Below, one piece after another: positions 1 to 7,981 of a stretch of 43,729 nucleotides of DNA. Every line of letters starts with the position of its first letter. Position 1 is the first letter of the stretch. Position numbers and translations under genes: made by a program. This DNA comes from Syntrophobacterales bacterium Delta_02 (GTDB taxonomy: Bacteria > Desulfobacterota > Syntrophorhabdia > Syntrophorhabdales > Syntrophorhabdaceae): contig LVAA01000016.1 in the NCBI GenBank assembly GCA_001603955.1, forward strand, positions 1-43,729, in the 5' to 3' direction. The notes beneath the pieces are model-generated. The model was not told where the DNA came from. It searched no databases and saw nothing but the letters and a program-made list of their open reading frames with translations.

Positions 1-56
1 TCGGCGAGGTAGGAGCCGTCCTGTCCTGTGATGCCTGTTATGAGAGCTCTGGGCAC
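1..56 (-). CDS. gmd: GDP-mannose 4,6-dehydratase, N-terminal fragment
   Basis: Only the first 18 codons lie in the window; the gene continues past the left edge. The reverse strand from the GTG at 56 reads VPRALITGITGQDGSYLA, the characteristic start of GDP-D-mannose 4,6-dehydratase, including the NAD(P)-binding glycine motif TGITGQDG. The family makes GDP-4-keto-6-deoxy-mannose, precursor of GDP-fucose, rhamnose and perosamine. An upstream in-frame GTG at 71 is possible, but the GTG at 56 gives the usual family N-terminus and has a GGGGG stretch about 8 nt before it. It lies 80 bp downstream of the response regulator gene on the same strand. Family identity is quite secure; function of the full protein cannot be checked. 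Confidence 0.8.
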   Translation of the reverse strand, partial: MPRALITGITGQDGSYLA

Positions 57-136
57 TGGTTGATCCCCCACTAAGATTATTCCACGCGGCAAACAGTGTC
101 AACCCAATTGTTCGGGTGTGGAACCTGGAACCGTTC

Positions 137-808
137 TTACACCTTTTCGAACTTGTACCCCACCGAGTACACGGCGTGGATGAGATTTGCCCCGGGATCG
201 GCAGTTTCCAGTTTTCTTCTGAGTTTTTTGATGTGGCTGTCTATGGTGCGTTCGCTGACGACGCGCTCATCGGAATAGATCCTGTCCATGAGTTGTTGGC
301 GTGCGAATATGCGTCCCGGGTTCGCCGCGAGGAACTGGAGGAGTTTGAATTCCACGGCGGTGAGGCCCAGGTCGCGGCCGTTCAGAGTGGCCCGCCAGCG
401 GTGTTCGTCGAGAGTAAGGCCGCTTGTTTCGAGGGTCTGGCCACCCTGGGTCCTTCGCAGAACGGCTTTGACGCGCGCCACCACTTCCCGGGGGCTGAAG
501 GGTTTGCAGATATAGTCATCGGCCCCGATCTCCAGGCCCAGGAGGCGGTCGATCTCCTCTATCCTGGCCGTTATCATTATTATAGGCACCGTGGAGAAGG
601 TCCTGATCTCAGCGCATATCTCCATACCATCCCGTCCCGGGAGCATGAGGTCGAGGAGGATGAGCTCGGGTCTGTGCTGACGCACCCATGGGACCACGTC
701 CATCCCGTTCTCGAGACAGTGGGGCTCAAAACTGGAGGCCTGGAGGTAGTCGGCGAGAAGGTTCGCCAGTTTGATTTCGTCCTCCACCACGAGGATCACC
801 CTGTTCAC
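137..808 (-). CDS. baeR: OmpR-family response regulator, BaeR-like
   Basis: This is a 223-residue DNA-binding response regulator. The receiver domain (about 1-118) has the acidic pair E9/D10, phospho-acceptor D53 in LLDLMLP, and K102 in ICKPFSPREVVARVKAVLRR, which closely resembles the same stretch of E. coli BaeR. Residues about 130-220 form the winged-helix OmpR/PhoB output domain. It is co-transcribed with, and overlaps by 4 bp, the sensor kinase gene upstream. BaeSR in enterobacteria responds to envelope stress and activates spy and drug-efflux genes. Here the divergent operon encodes exactly a Spy-like protein and an efflux system, so control of that operon is a reasonable inference. No BaeR box was identified by eye. 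Confidence 0.88.
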   Translation of the reverse strand: MNRVILVVEDEIKLANLLADYLQASSFEPHCLENGMDVVPWVRQHRPELILLDLMLPGRDGMEICAEIRTFSTVPIIMITARIEEIDRLLGLEIGADDYICKPFSPREVVARVKAVLRRTQGGQTLETSGLTLDEHRWRATLNGRDLGLTAVEFKLLQFLAANPGRIFARQQLMDRIYSDERVVSERTIDSHIKKLRRKLETADPGANLIHAVYSVGYKFEKV

Positions 809-2190
809 TGGTTCTCGTCCTCCCGGGGCAGGGATACCTGCATCAACAAACCCCCGAGTGAAGAGGAGGAAGCGGTTATGGTGCCTCCATGCGCTTCCAC
901 GATGTTCCTGCAGATGGCAAGGCCGAGTCCCGCACCGCCCGACGTGCGGCTCCGGGAGGTCTCGACGCGATAGAGTCTGTCGAAGAGTTTTTCCATCTTA
1001 TCGGCAGGAACCCCCGGGGCCGAGTCTTCAAAATCTATCTCTATCATGACCCCTTTGCGTTGGACGCGAACGACGAGCACTCCTCCCCTGTCCGTGTACT
1101 TCAGGGAATTCTCGAGGAGATTGGAGAAGAGCTGCTGGAGACGTTCGCCGTCGGCAAAGACGGGCACCGGACTCTGCTCCGGGGAAATGTCCCTGTTGAG
1201 GGTGATGTTCTTGCGGTCGAATTCCGCCTGGCAGGCATCGATGGAGTCGGTGAGGACCTCCGCGAGGTCGATACTTTCCTTCCGGTACGTCAGCGCACCG
1301 AGGTCGGAGAGGGTCAGTTGATGAAGGTCTTCCACGAGGCGGTTCAGTCTCATCACCTCGCCGTGAAGAGACCGCACGGCTTCAGGGGTGGTCTCGCGAA
1401 CTCCTTCCATGAGGGCCTCGATCTCGCCGCGAAGCACTGCTATGGGTGTCCTGAGTTCATGGGATATGTCGGCCACCCACTGCCGGCGGGCCTTTTCATT
1501 CTTCTCGAGAGCGCCGGCCATGGCATTAAAAGAGCTTGCGAGCTGGCCCAGTTCGTCCGAGGATGTCACGGGCACGCGCACCGCGTATCTTCCCAGAGCG
1601 AGCTCCCGGGTTGCCGCGGCGACGGTCCTCACGGGGCGTACCAGCCGCCTCGCGAGCGGCAATGAAAAGATCACGACCACCAGGACAAGGCCGAGCACCG
1701 CCGTGATAAGGGCAGACTTCTGGTGCTGGAGGAACTGGAGCTGAGGGGGGCTCAGGAACTGCCGCGGGGGAAGGTGGCCCACGTATCCCACGATGGTCTC
1801 GTTGTGGATGATGGGCCTGTATCTTATAGTGTCGTGTTTTTCAGGATGCCCGAAGAGTGCCCGCCTGTCGGCGTCAAGAATAACGAGAGGAAGTTTCGGC
1901 GGGCGCAATTGTTCCTGCCGGGCCGAAGGGGCCGGCCCGTCATGTTCGTGAAGCGCCCGCGTTACCCAGTACGTCGGCTCGGCACGGAGGAAATCCCAGT
2001 TCCCGTGCCGGGCGTATGCCCGCGCCAGGTTGACGCTTACCGATTTCATACTGTCATGCGCCATTGTGTCGAGATACCGGAGGAACCCCCTGTTGATGCT
2101 CCACTGCATGACGAGGAACATGCAGAGGATCGCTGCAAACGTTGCAGCGAGGATGGACAGGAACAACCGGTATGTTATGCCTACCTTCAT
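805..2190 (-). CDS. baeS: Sensor histidine kinase, BaeS-like
   Basis: A 461-residue inner-membrane histidine kinase. The predicted order is TM1 at about 8-29, a periplasmic sensor region at 30-155, TM2 at about 160-180, HAMP at 181-235, and the dimerisation helix with H244 in DISHELRTP. The ATPase domain follows, with an N-box near 358-366 (NLLENSLKY) and a glycine box GGAGLGL near 418-424. The stretch around H244 and the following AVLRGEIEAL resembles E. coli BaeS. The start is an ATG whose upstream region is shared with the divergent efflux operon. It should autophosphorylate and pass phosphate to D53 of the adjacent regulator. The signal sensed is unknown; the periplasmic Spy-like neighbour suggests envelope stress. 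Confidence 0.88.
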   Translation of the reverse strand: MKVGITYRLFLSILAATFAAILCMFLVMQWSINRGFLRYLDTMAHDSMKSVSVNLARAYARHGNWDFLRAEPTYWVTRALHEHDGPAPSARQEQLRPPKLPLVILDADRRALFGHPEKHDTIRYRPIIHNETIVGYVGHLPPRQFLSPPQLQFLQHQKSALITAVLGLVLVVVIFSLPLARRLVRPVRTVAAATRELALGRYAVRVPVTSSDELGQLASSFNAMAGALEKNEKARRQWVADISHELRTPIAVLRGEIEALMEGVRETTPEAVRSLHGEVMRLNRLVEDLHQLTLSDLGALTYRKESIDLAEVLTDSIDACQAEFDRKNITLNRDISPEQSPVPVFADGERLQQLFSNLLENSLKYTDRGGVLVVRVQRKGVMIEIDFEDSAPGVPADKMEKLFDRLYRVETSRSRTSGGAGLGLAICRNIVEAHGGTITASSSSLGGLLMQVSLPREDENQ

Positions 2191-2330
2191 TATCCCGTAT
2201 CCCTTTTGGTGTTCGTCATGCCATGTATTTTACAACCAGTTTCCCCCAAATGGTGAGCGTTTTGAAACCTCCCGGCAAATATCCTTATTTCTTGCACAAT
2301 TTCGCCACATTCATCAGGTAACTTTTGCTC

Positions 2331-2447
2331 ATGAACAGGGCGCGCGACGGACGAAGGATACAGATCAGGTACCTTGTGGCGCTGATCGTCCTCGTGATAG
2401 CCGTCGGGTTGGCCCTGGTGCTGTTCGCTCAAGCTTTTCCCCGGTGA
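2331..2447 (+). CDS. Possible 38-residue single-pass membrane protein
   Basis: A short open frame in the 338-bp space between the kinase gene and the spy-like gene encodes 38 residues. The N-terminus is strongly basic (MNRARDGRRIQIR), followed by an unbroken hydrophobic helix of about 19 residues (15-33) and a short tail ending FPR. This is the pattern of small inner-membrane stress proteins. The ribosome-binding site is weak (AGGT about 12 nt before the ATG). The stop codon sits in the loop of a 6-bp GC hairpin. No family is recognised. It would be the first gene of the efflux operon if real. Confidence 0.4.
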   Translation: MNRARDGRRIQIRYLVALIVLVIAVGLALVLFAQAFPR

Positions 2448-2453
2448 CCGGGG
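2439..2453 (+). other. GC hairpin after the 38-residue frame
   Basis: CCCCGG (2439-2444), loop TGA, CCGGGG (2448-2453) make a compact 6-bp stem whose loop is the stop codon of the small frame. There is no following T-run, so it is not a classical intrinsic terminator. It may modulate read-through or stability. Confidence 0.3.
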
Positions 2454-2528
2454 GAGCCGCGGTAAAATGTACGGCCATGCCCGGCCGATGGCTTCCCTGT
2501 CCCAATCTATTGAAGCAAGGAGGCAGAG

Positions 2529-3080
2529 ATGAAAAAGATGTTTGTTGGTTTGACCATAGGCGTGCTTCTCACGGTCTTCACTGTATGCCAGGCGAACGCA
2601 GTTGGTCCGCAGGGCCCCGGCAACCCGGGTGTGGGAATGGACATGGAGCACTCCCTCTGGCTCGACCTGCCCCGTCTCAGCATCGATAAGAACCGTATGG
2701 ACGTGATACGCGAGATAGAGGTAAGGACCGTGAAAGAGGGAATCAGGAAGAGGGCGGAGCTTCAGGTCGCCTCGATCGAACTTGGAGAGCTTCTCAAAAA
2801 GGATCCCGTGGACCTGAAGGTGGTGGAGGCGAAGTTGAAGCAGATAGCCGCCCTCAAGACGGACCTGCAGCTTGCCCGCATCAAGGCGATCGAGGAGATA
2901 AAGGGTAAACTGACCAGCGAAGAAAGGAAGAAACTCAGGGAGTTTCTCGAGGCTGCCCACATGAGACCTCTACCTCCCCGTGACGGGATGGCAGCGTCTG
3001 CGCCATGCGATCAGCCTCAGCCGCCAAGGAAACCCATGGACGAGAAGAGGGCTCCACGGGCAAAAGAAAGGGTGCGCTAG
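2529..3080 (+). CDS. Spy/CpxP-like periplasmic protein
   Basis: A 183-residue secreted protein with a signal peptide (about 1-24, cleavage after ANA). It is followed by a mostly helical, highly charged body and a basic, proline-rich tail (about 145-183). The segment LTSEERKKLREF at about 128-139 matches the LTxxQ-type motif of the Spy/CpxP/ZraP periplasmic chaperone and metal-sensor group. The start is the ATG preceded by AAGGAGG at a good distance. In other bacteria such proteins are induced by BaeSR or CpxAR and protect envelope proteins; here the gene faces a BaeSR-like pair and precedes an efflux operon. A metal-binding role is possible but no dense His/Cys cluster is seen. Confidence 0.68.
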   Translation: MKKMFVGLTIGVLLTVFTVCQANAVGPQGPGNPGVGMDMEHSLWLDLPRLSIDKNRMDVIREIEVRTVKEGIRKRAELQVASIELGELLKKDPVDLKVVEAKLKQIAALKTDLQLARIKAIEEIKGKLTSEERKKLREFLEAAHMRPLPPRDGMAASAPCDQPQPPRKPMDEKRAPRAKERVR

Positions 3081-3115
3081 AGATGTTTTTGGAGTATACT
3101 TGAGCAAAAATCCAG

Positions 3116-4597
3116 ATGATGAAGTTCAATTCCCGCCATTTTCGCGCGCAAATGCGTTCCATCACCGCTTCGGTCGCAGTGCTCGCGTTACTGGCAATTC
3201 TCGGCGGGTGCGCGAGTGTCGGGCCCGACTATGTCAGACCCGACACAAAGGCGTCCGACCAATGGCACACTCCCCTTACGGCCGGTCTCAGCCCGGGTGC
3301 CGACCCCGGGGTTCTCGCCTCCTGGTGGAACACACTCGGTGATGCATCGCTTTCCCGTCTTGTTGAAAGGGCGGTGGCGGGAAATCCGGACCTCAGGAAG
3401 GCAAGGGCCAGGATAAGGCAGGCCCGGGCGAACAGAAGCGCGGCGATGGCGGACTTCCTTCCTTCCCTCGACGGCTCCGCCTCCGGTACGCGGGCCTACA
3501 GCAATGCCGATACTGTCACCGACAAGGTGAACGATCTCTACAGCGCGGGTTTCGACGCTTCATGGGAGATCGACATATTCGGCGGTGTGCGCCGGTCCGT
3601 CGAGGCTGCCGGGGCGGACCTCGACGCGGCCCGGGAAGACCTGCGTGACGTTCTCGTGTCGCTCCTGGGAGAGGTGGCGGTGAACTATATCGATGTGCGC
3701 TCTTATCAGGCGAGGATCGCTGCCGCCGAGGGGAATATCGCGAAGCAGGCCGAGACGTACCAGTTGACATTGTGGCGACAGGAGGCGGGTCTTGGTGACG
3801 AGCTTGCCGTGCAGGAGGCCCTTTCCAACCTTGAGAGTACGCGGTCGCAGCTGCCGGACCTCAGGTCCGGCCTCGAGGCGGCGCAGAACAGGATCGCCGT
3901 GCTTCTGGGCGAACAGCCGGGAGCGGTGCACAGGGAACTGGAGACGCCGGTGCCGATACCGACCCCACCCATCGATGTGGCCGTGGGGGTACCGGCGGAC
4001 ACGCTGCGCCGCCGGCCTGATGTGAGGCGTACGGAGCGCGAGCTTGCGGCGCAGACGGCGCGGGTGGGTGTCGCAACGGCGGAACTCTATCCGAAGTTCA
4101 CCCTCATGGGGTCCATAGGTGTCGAGGCCCTCTCCCTCAACAGGCTTGTCTCGACACCGACGAGGTCATACAGTTTCGGTCCTTCCGTCAGCTGGCCCAT
4201 CTTCAAGGGCGGCGCGATACGGGCCAACATCGAGGTCCAGTCGGCCCTGCAGGAGCAGGCCCTGGCGGAGTATGAGAAGACGGTCCTTACCGCGCTCGAA
4301 GAGGTGGAGAACGTGCTCACCGCCTATGTGGAGGAGCAGAAGAAGATGGAGTCGCTGCGCCTTGCCGAGGAGGCGGCGGGCAAGTCCGCCGAGATCGCTC
4401 TTCGAAAGTACGAGGCGGGCCTCTCGGATTTCCTTGCCGTCCTCGTCGCCCAGCGTTCTCTCCTCTCCGCGCAAGACCAGCTGGCGAAGAGCAAGGGGGT
4501 GGTCACATCCAACCTGATAAAACTGTACAAGGCCCTCGGAGGGGGATGGGAATCGATGGCGCCGAGCGGGCAAGGCGGAAGAGACACGGGGAAGTGA
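3116..4597 (+). CDS. Outer-membrane efflux lipoprotein (OprM/NodT type)
   Basis: A 493-residue outer-membrane factor of the TolC/OprM superfamily, forming the exit duct of a tripartite pump. A lipoprotein signal ends at LGGC, with the lipidated Cys near residue 32, followed by SVGPDYVRP, the standard NodT/OprM mature N-terminus. Two outer-membrane-efflux repeats follow, including the conserved late stretch SWPIFKGG. The annotated ATG at 3116 has no clear ribosome-binding site; an in-frame ATG at 3152 (MRSITASVAVL) would give a more typical signal peptide. It stops 1 bp before the adaptor gene, so the three components are co-expressed. Confidence 0.9.
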   Translation: MMKFNSRHFRAQMRSITASVAVLALLAILGGCASVGPDYVRPDTKASDQWHTPLTAGLSPGADPGVLASWWNTLGDASLSRLVERAVAGNPDLRKARARIRQARANRSAAMADFLPSLDGSASGTRAYSNADTVTDKVNDLYSAGFDASWEIDIFGGVRRSVEAAGADLDAAREDLRDVLVSLLGEVAVNYIDVRSYQARIAAAEGNIAKQAETYQLTLWRQEAGLGDELAVQEALSNLESTRSQLPDLRSGLEAAQNRIAVLLGEQPGAVHRELETPVPIPTPPIDVAVGVPADTLRRRPDVRRTERELAAQTARVGVATAELYPKFTLMGSIGVEALSLNRLVSTPTRSYSFGPSVSWPIFKGGAIRANIEVQSALQEQALAEYEKTVLTALEEVENVLTAYVEEQKKMESLRLAEEAAGKSAEIALRKYEAGLSDFLAVLVAQRSLLSAQDQLAKSKGVVTSNLIKLYKALGGGWESMAPSGQGGRDTGK

Positions 4598-4598
4598 C

Positions 4599-5882
4599 AT
4601 GGATATGAAGATCGGTCCAAAATCGGTTGCGGCAAAGGTACTGGGGACGGGCCCCCTCAAACGTCCGGGGTTCAGGCGCTACATTCTGCCGGCTTGCGTT
4701 GCGGCCGTCGCGTTGATCGCCGTTCTTGTGGTCATAGGGATCAACGGGAGGTCGAAGGCGGTGCAATACAAGACGGAACAGGTCCGGCGCGGGAATCTCG
4801 TCGTCATTGTCACCGCCACGGGAACGCTTCAGCCGACAAATAAGGTCGATGTCGGCAGTGAACTTTCGGGCACCATCAAACAGGTCGAGGTCGACTACAA
4901 CAGCAAGGTCAGGGCGGGCCAGGTCCTGGCCAGGCTGGATACGGCGAAACTGGAGGCAACGATAGCCCAGTCGCGGGCGGCCCTGGGGTCAGCGAAGGCA
5001 AAGGTGCAGCAGACGCGGGCTACGTTGACGGAGACCCGGGCCAAGCTGGCCCAGTATGAAAGGGTCTGGAGCTTGAGCGGCGGGAAGGTGCCGTCCCAGA
5101 CTGAGATGGACGCCGCGAAGGCCGCCTTCGAGAGGGCAAAGGCGGATGCGGCGAACAACGCCGCCGGCGTCTCCCAGGCTGAGGCGACTCTCAAGGCGAA
5201 CCTGACGGATCTCTCCAAGTCCGTCATCAGGTCGCCCATCAACGGAATCGTCCTTGCGCGCAGCATAGAACCGGGACAGACCGTGGCGGCCTCGTTCCAG
5301 GCGCCGGTGCTTTTCACGCTTGCCGAAGACCTGACCAAGATGGACCTTCACGTCAATGTGGACGAGGCGGACATAGGCAAGATCGAGGAAGGGCAGGGCG
5401 CCACCTTCAACGTCGCCGCCTACCCGAACCGGACATTCGATGCGAGGATCTCCCAGGCCCGCTATGGTTCTTCGACCACGTCCGGTGTCGTAACCTATGA
5501 AACGGTGCTGAAGGTCGAGAACCCCGACCTCTCCCTGAGGCCCGGGATGACGGCCACGGCGGACATCACCGTTCGGAAGCTCGAGAACGTTGTCCTTGTC
5601 CCCAGCGCCGCCCTGAGGTTCTCGCCCCCCGCCGCGCAGGAGAAGAAGGCCTCCACGGGTCTCGTCGGGGCACTTTTGCCCCGTCCCCCGAGACCGGGGG
5701 GCACGCAGCGAGACGCGACGGCCGGCAAGAATGCGAAGCAGGTCTGGGTCCTCAGGAACGGTCAGCTCTCACCTGTCTCCGTGACCGTCGGGGCGCAGAA
5801 TGGAGGGGTGACGGAGGTCATTTCCGGGAGCATAGAGCCCGGCACGGAGGTAGTGACCGACATCATCGCGGGAGCGAAATGA
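4599..5882 (+). CDS. macA: MacA-like periplasmic adaptor (membrane fusion protein)
   Basis: A 427-residue membrane-fusion protein. A membrane anchor lies at about 28-48, and the first lipoyl half is at about 75-115 (VGSELSGTIKQVEVDYNSKVRAG). An alpha-hairpin follows (about 115-205), then the second lipoyl half (SPINGIVLARSIEPGQTV, about 212-229) and a beta-barrel and membrane-proximal domain. These features match HlyD/MacA adaptors that bridge an inner-membrane ABC exporter and a TolC-like duct. A Pro-rich insertion (about 343-376) interrupts the C-terminal part. The stop overlaps the ATG of the ATPase gene (ATGA). MacA assignment rests on the MacB-type partner next to it. Confidence 0.87.
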   Translation: MDMKIGPKSVAAKVLGTGPLKRPGFRRYILPACVAAVALIAVLVVIGINGRSKAVQYKTEQVRRGNLVVIVTATGTLQPTNKVDVGSELSGTIKQVEVDYNSKVRAGQVLARLDTAKLEATIAQSRAALGSAKAKVQQTRATLTETRAKLAQYERVWSLSGGKVPSQTEMDAAKAAFERAKADAANNAAGVSQAEATLKANLTDLSKSVIRSPINGIVLARSIEPGQTVAASFQAPVLFTLAEDLTKMDLHVNVDEADIGKIEEGQGATFNVAAYPNRTFDARISQARYGSSTTSGVVTYETVLKVENPDLSLRPGMTATADITVRKLENVVLVPSAALRFSPPAAQEKKASTGLVGALLPRPPRPGGTQRDATAGKNAKQVWVLRNGQLSPVSVTVGAQNGGVTEVISGSIEPGTEVVTDIIAGAK

Positions 5883-6616
5883 TGGCTGGCAATACTCCCG
5901 CAACGGAACGCGTCAAGGGCGATCGCATCATAGAGTTCAAGGGGGTGACGAAGGTCTACGGGATGGGTTACGCCACCGTTGAAGCCCTGAGGGGGATAGA
6001 CCTGCGCATTGACGAAGGGGAATTCGTGGCGATAATGGGACCGAGCGGGTCCGGCAAGTCGACATGCATGAATATCCTCGGGTGTCTCGACATGCCCACA
6101 GCGGGCACGTACATGTTCAGGGACGTCGATGTGGGTGCTTTGACACGAAACCAGCGGGCCCTGCTCCGCCGTCATTACCAGGGGTTCATCTTCCAGGGCT
6201 ACAATCTCCTGAACCGCACCTCCGCGCTGGAGAATGTGGAGCTTCCCCTCCTGTACAGGGGCGCGTCGGCCCACGAGAGGCGCATGAGGGCCATGGAGGC
6301 GTTGGAAACGGTGGGCCTCACGGGGTGGGAGTCGCACACGCCGGGCGAACTCTCGGGAGGCCAGCAGCAGCGGGTCGCCATCGCCCGGGCCATTGTCACC
6401 GGTCCGGCGGTGCTCCTTGCGGACGAACCAACGGGCAACCTGGACTCGGCGCGAAGCAGGGAGATCATGGACGTGCTCACCGCCTTGAACCGGGAAAAGG
6501 GCATCACCATCGTGATGATAACCCACGAGCCGGACATGGCCGTTTACGCAGAGCGTCAGGTCCATTTCCGGGATGGCCTCGTCGTCATCGACGAACAGAA
6601 CGGGAGGTGTGCGTAA
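5879..6616 (+). CDS. MacB-type ABC transporter ATPase subunit
   Basis: A 245-residue nucleotide-binding protein of the LolD/MacB (MJ0796) group. Walker A is GPSGSGKST (54-62), the Q-loop region contains FIFQGYNLL, the ABC signature is LSGGQQQRVAIARA (from 158), and Walker B is VLLADEPTGNLD (from 178). The switch His lies in ITHEPDMA. In E. coli MacB this domain is fused to the permease; here it is a separate polypeptide. The start is the ATG that overlaps the adaptor stop, and the end overlaps the permease ATG (TAATG). Confidence 0.93.
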   Translation: MMAGNTPATERVKGDRIIEFKGVTKVYGMGYATVEALRGIDLRIDEGEFVAIMGPSGSGKSTCMNILGCLDMPTAGTYMFRDVDVGALTRNQRALLRRHYQGFIFQGYNLLNRTSALENVELPLLYRGASAHERRMRAMEALETVGLTGWESHTPGELSGGQQQRVAIARAIVTGPAVLLADEPTGNLDSARSREIMDVLTALNREKGITIVMITHEPDMAVYAERQVHFRDGLVVIDEQNGRCA

Positions 6617-7821
6617 TGCTCTGGAACACGATCCTCCTGGCCCTGAGGGAGATAAGGAGGAACGTCATGCGTTCCTTTCTCACCATACTGGGCATCGTCA
6701 TCGGCGTGGGGGCGGTCATCACCATGGTGACCATCGGGGGCGGGGCGACGGTGCAGGTGAGGCAGCAGATCGCGAGCATGGGGAGCAACCTGCTCATGAT
6801 CAGTCCCGGCAAAAGACTTGGCCCCGGGCAGTCCTCGGGAAATGTTCCCTTCAAGGAGGCCGATGTCGAGGCCATTATCAGGGAGGTCAGCAACATAGCG
6901 GCCGTGGCTCCCGTTTCATCGCAATCGATGCAGGCCATACTGGGAAACCAGAACTGGACGACCCAGGTGACGGGCAGCAACAACGAGTACTTTTACGTGA
7001 CCAACAGGAGCATCGGAACGGGCAGGCAGTTCAGCGAGAGCGAACTCCGTGCGGGGGCGGCGGTCTGCGTCATCGGGGAAACGGTGCGCAAGAAGCTTTT
7101 CGGCGGCCAGGACCCGATGGGCGAGAAGATCCGTCTTCAGAAACTCTCATGCGAGGTTATCGGCCTCATGGCGGAAAAGGGCCAGAGCACGATGGGCCAC
7201 GACCAGGATGACATGGTCGTGATCCCCATCAGGACCCTCCAGCGACGGATCACCGGTACCCAGGACGTCGCCCTCATCCAGGTATCCGTGCGGGAAGGGG
7301 CGTCGACGGACAAGGCCCAGCAGGACATTTCAAAACTGATGCGCGAAAGGCGCCATCTGTCGCCGAGCGACGACGACAACTTTCACGTCATGGACATGAA
7401 GGAGATCACGAAGATGCTCACGGGCACCACGGAGCTTCTCACGGCACTCCTCTCCGCCGTCGCTGCGGTGAGCCTCCTCGTCGGCGGGATCGGCATCATG
7501 AACATAATGCTCGTGTCCGTCACCGAGAGGACCCGGGAGATCGGTGTCCGTCTTGCCATCGGGGCCCTCGAGCGTGAAGTCCTCATGCAGTTCCTCGTGG
7601 AAGCGGTGGTGTTGTCCTCGCTGGGGGGACTTCTCGGGATCATCCTGGCGCTCATCGCCTCCGTTTGGCTCGCTGGCCTCCTGCGCGTCCCATTCATCCT
7701 CAATGGCCCGATCGTCTTCATCGCCTTTCTCTTTTCGGCGGCGGTGGGCATGATCTTCGGCTACTTCCCCGCCCTCAAGGCGGCACGCCTCGACCCGATC
7801 GAGGCTCTCAGGCACGAGTAA
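6616..7821 (+). CDS. MacB-type ABC transporter permease subunit
   Basis: A 401-residue permease with the four-helix MacB/FtsX topology. TM1 is near the N-terminus (about 18-40), followed by a large periplasmic MacB_PCD domain (about 45-240) and a C-terminal FtsX domain with three helices (about 275-395). The conserved FtsX-type segment GIGIMNIMLVSVTERTREIG is present. MacB-type mechanotransmission exporters push substrates such as macrolides, peptides or toxins through the adaptor and outer duct. The start at 6616 is set by the TAATG overlap and by family alignment. The stop codon forms the edge of a long inverted repeat. Confidence 0.92.
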   Translation: MLWNTILLALREIRRNVMRSFLTILGIVIGVGAVITMVTIGGGATVQVRQQIASMGSNLLMISPGKRLGPGQSSGNVPFKEADVEAIIREVSNIAAVAPVSSQSMQAILGNQNWTTQVTGSNNEYFYVTNRSIGTGRQFSESELRAGAAVCVIGETVRKKLFGGQDPMGEKIRLQKLSCEVIGLMAEKGQSTMGHDQDDMVVIPIRTLQRRITGTQDVALIQVSVREGASTDKAQQDISKLMRERRHLSPSDDDNFHVMDMKEITKMLTGTTELLTALLSAVAAVSLLVGGIGIMNIMLVSVTERTREIGVRLAIGALEREVLMQFLVEAVVLSSLGGLLGIILALIASVWLAGLLRVPFILNGPIVFIAFLFSAAVGMIFGYFPALKAARLDPIEALRHE

Positions 7822-7980
7822 AGACCGTTTCAAGTTTCAGGTCTCAAGTTTCAGGTTAAAGACGAGGACCGGAAAGCAGAACCTTGCTCCCTAATATTAT
7901 TGGTCTGTTTGTCTTTTGCCTGAAACTTGAGACCTGAAACTTGAAACGGTTTTCTTTCCTGAAACTTGAAACCGTCTTTA
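7819..7980. repeat. 31-bp perfect inverted repeat plus third partial copy
   Basis: The 160-bp space between convergent genes is largely repeat. The left arm 7825-7855 is an exact reverse complement of 7919-7949 (31 bp, 63-nt spacer). Each arm itself contains CAAGTTTCAGG twice. A third partial copy at 7958-7980 matches the reverse complement of 7819-7841 with one mismatch and ends against the neighbouring stop codon. In RNA from either strand this would fold into a very long hairpin, so a bidirectional terminator or an insulating REP-like element is plausible. No transposase frame is present in the spacer. Confidence 0.85.
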
Positions 7981-7981
7981 C

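Noticed and set aside
6064-6615. N-terminal extension of the MacB-type permease frame
   Set aside because: It is a shadow of the ATPase gene; the permease begins at the TAATG overlap at 6616.
7856-7918. Miniature transposon between the inverted arms
   Set aside because: The arms could be terminal repeats, but no target-site duplication or transposase is visible, so only a repeat is reported.
7819-7980. CRISPR array
   Set aside because: Copies are inverted and irregularly spaced, with no set of unique spacers and no cas genes.
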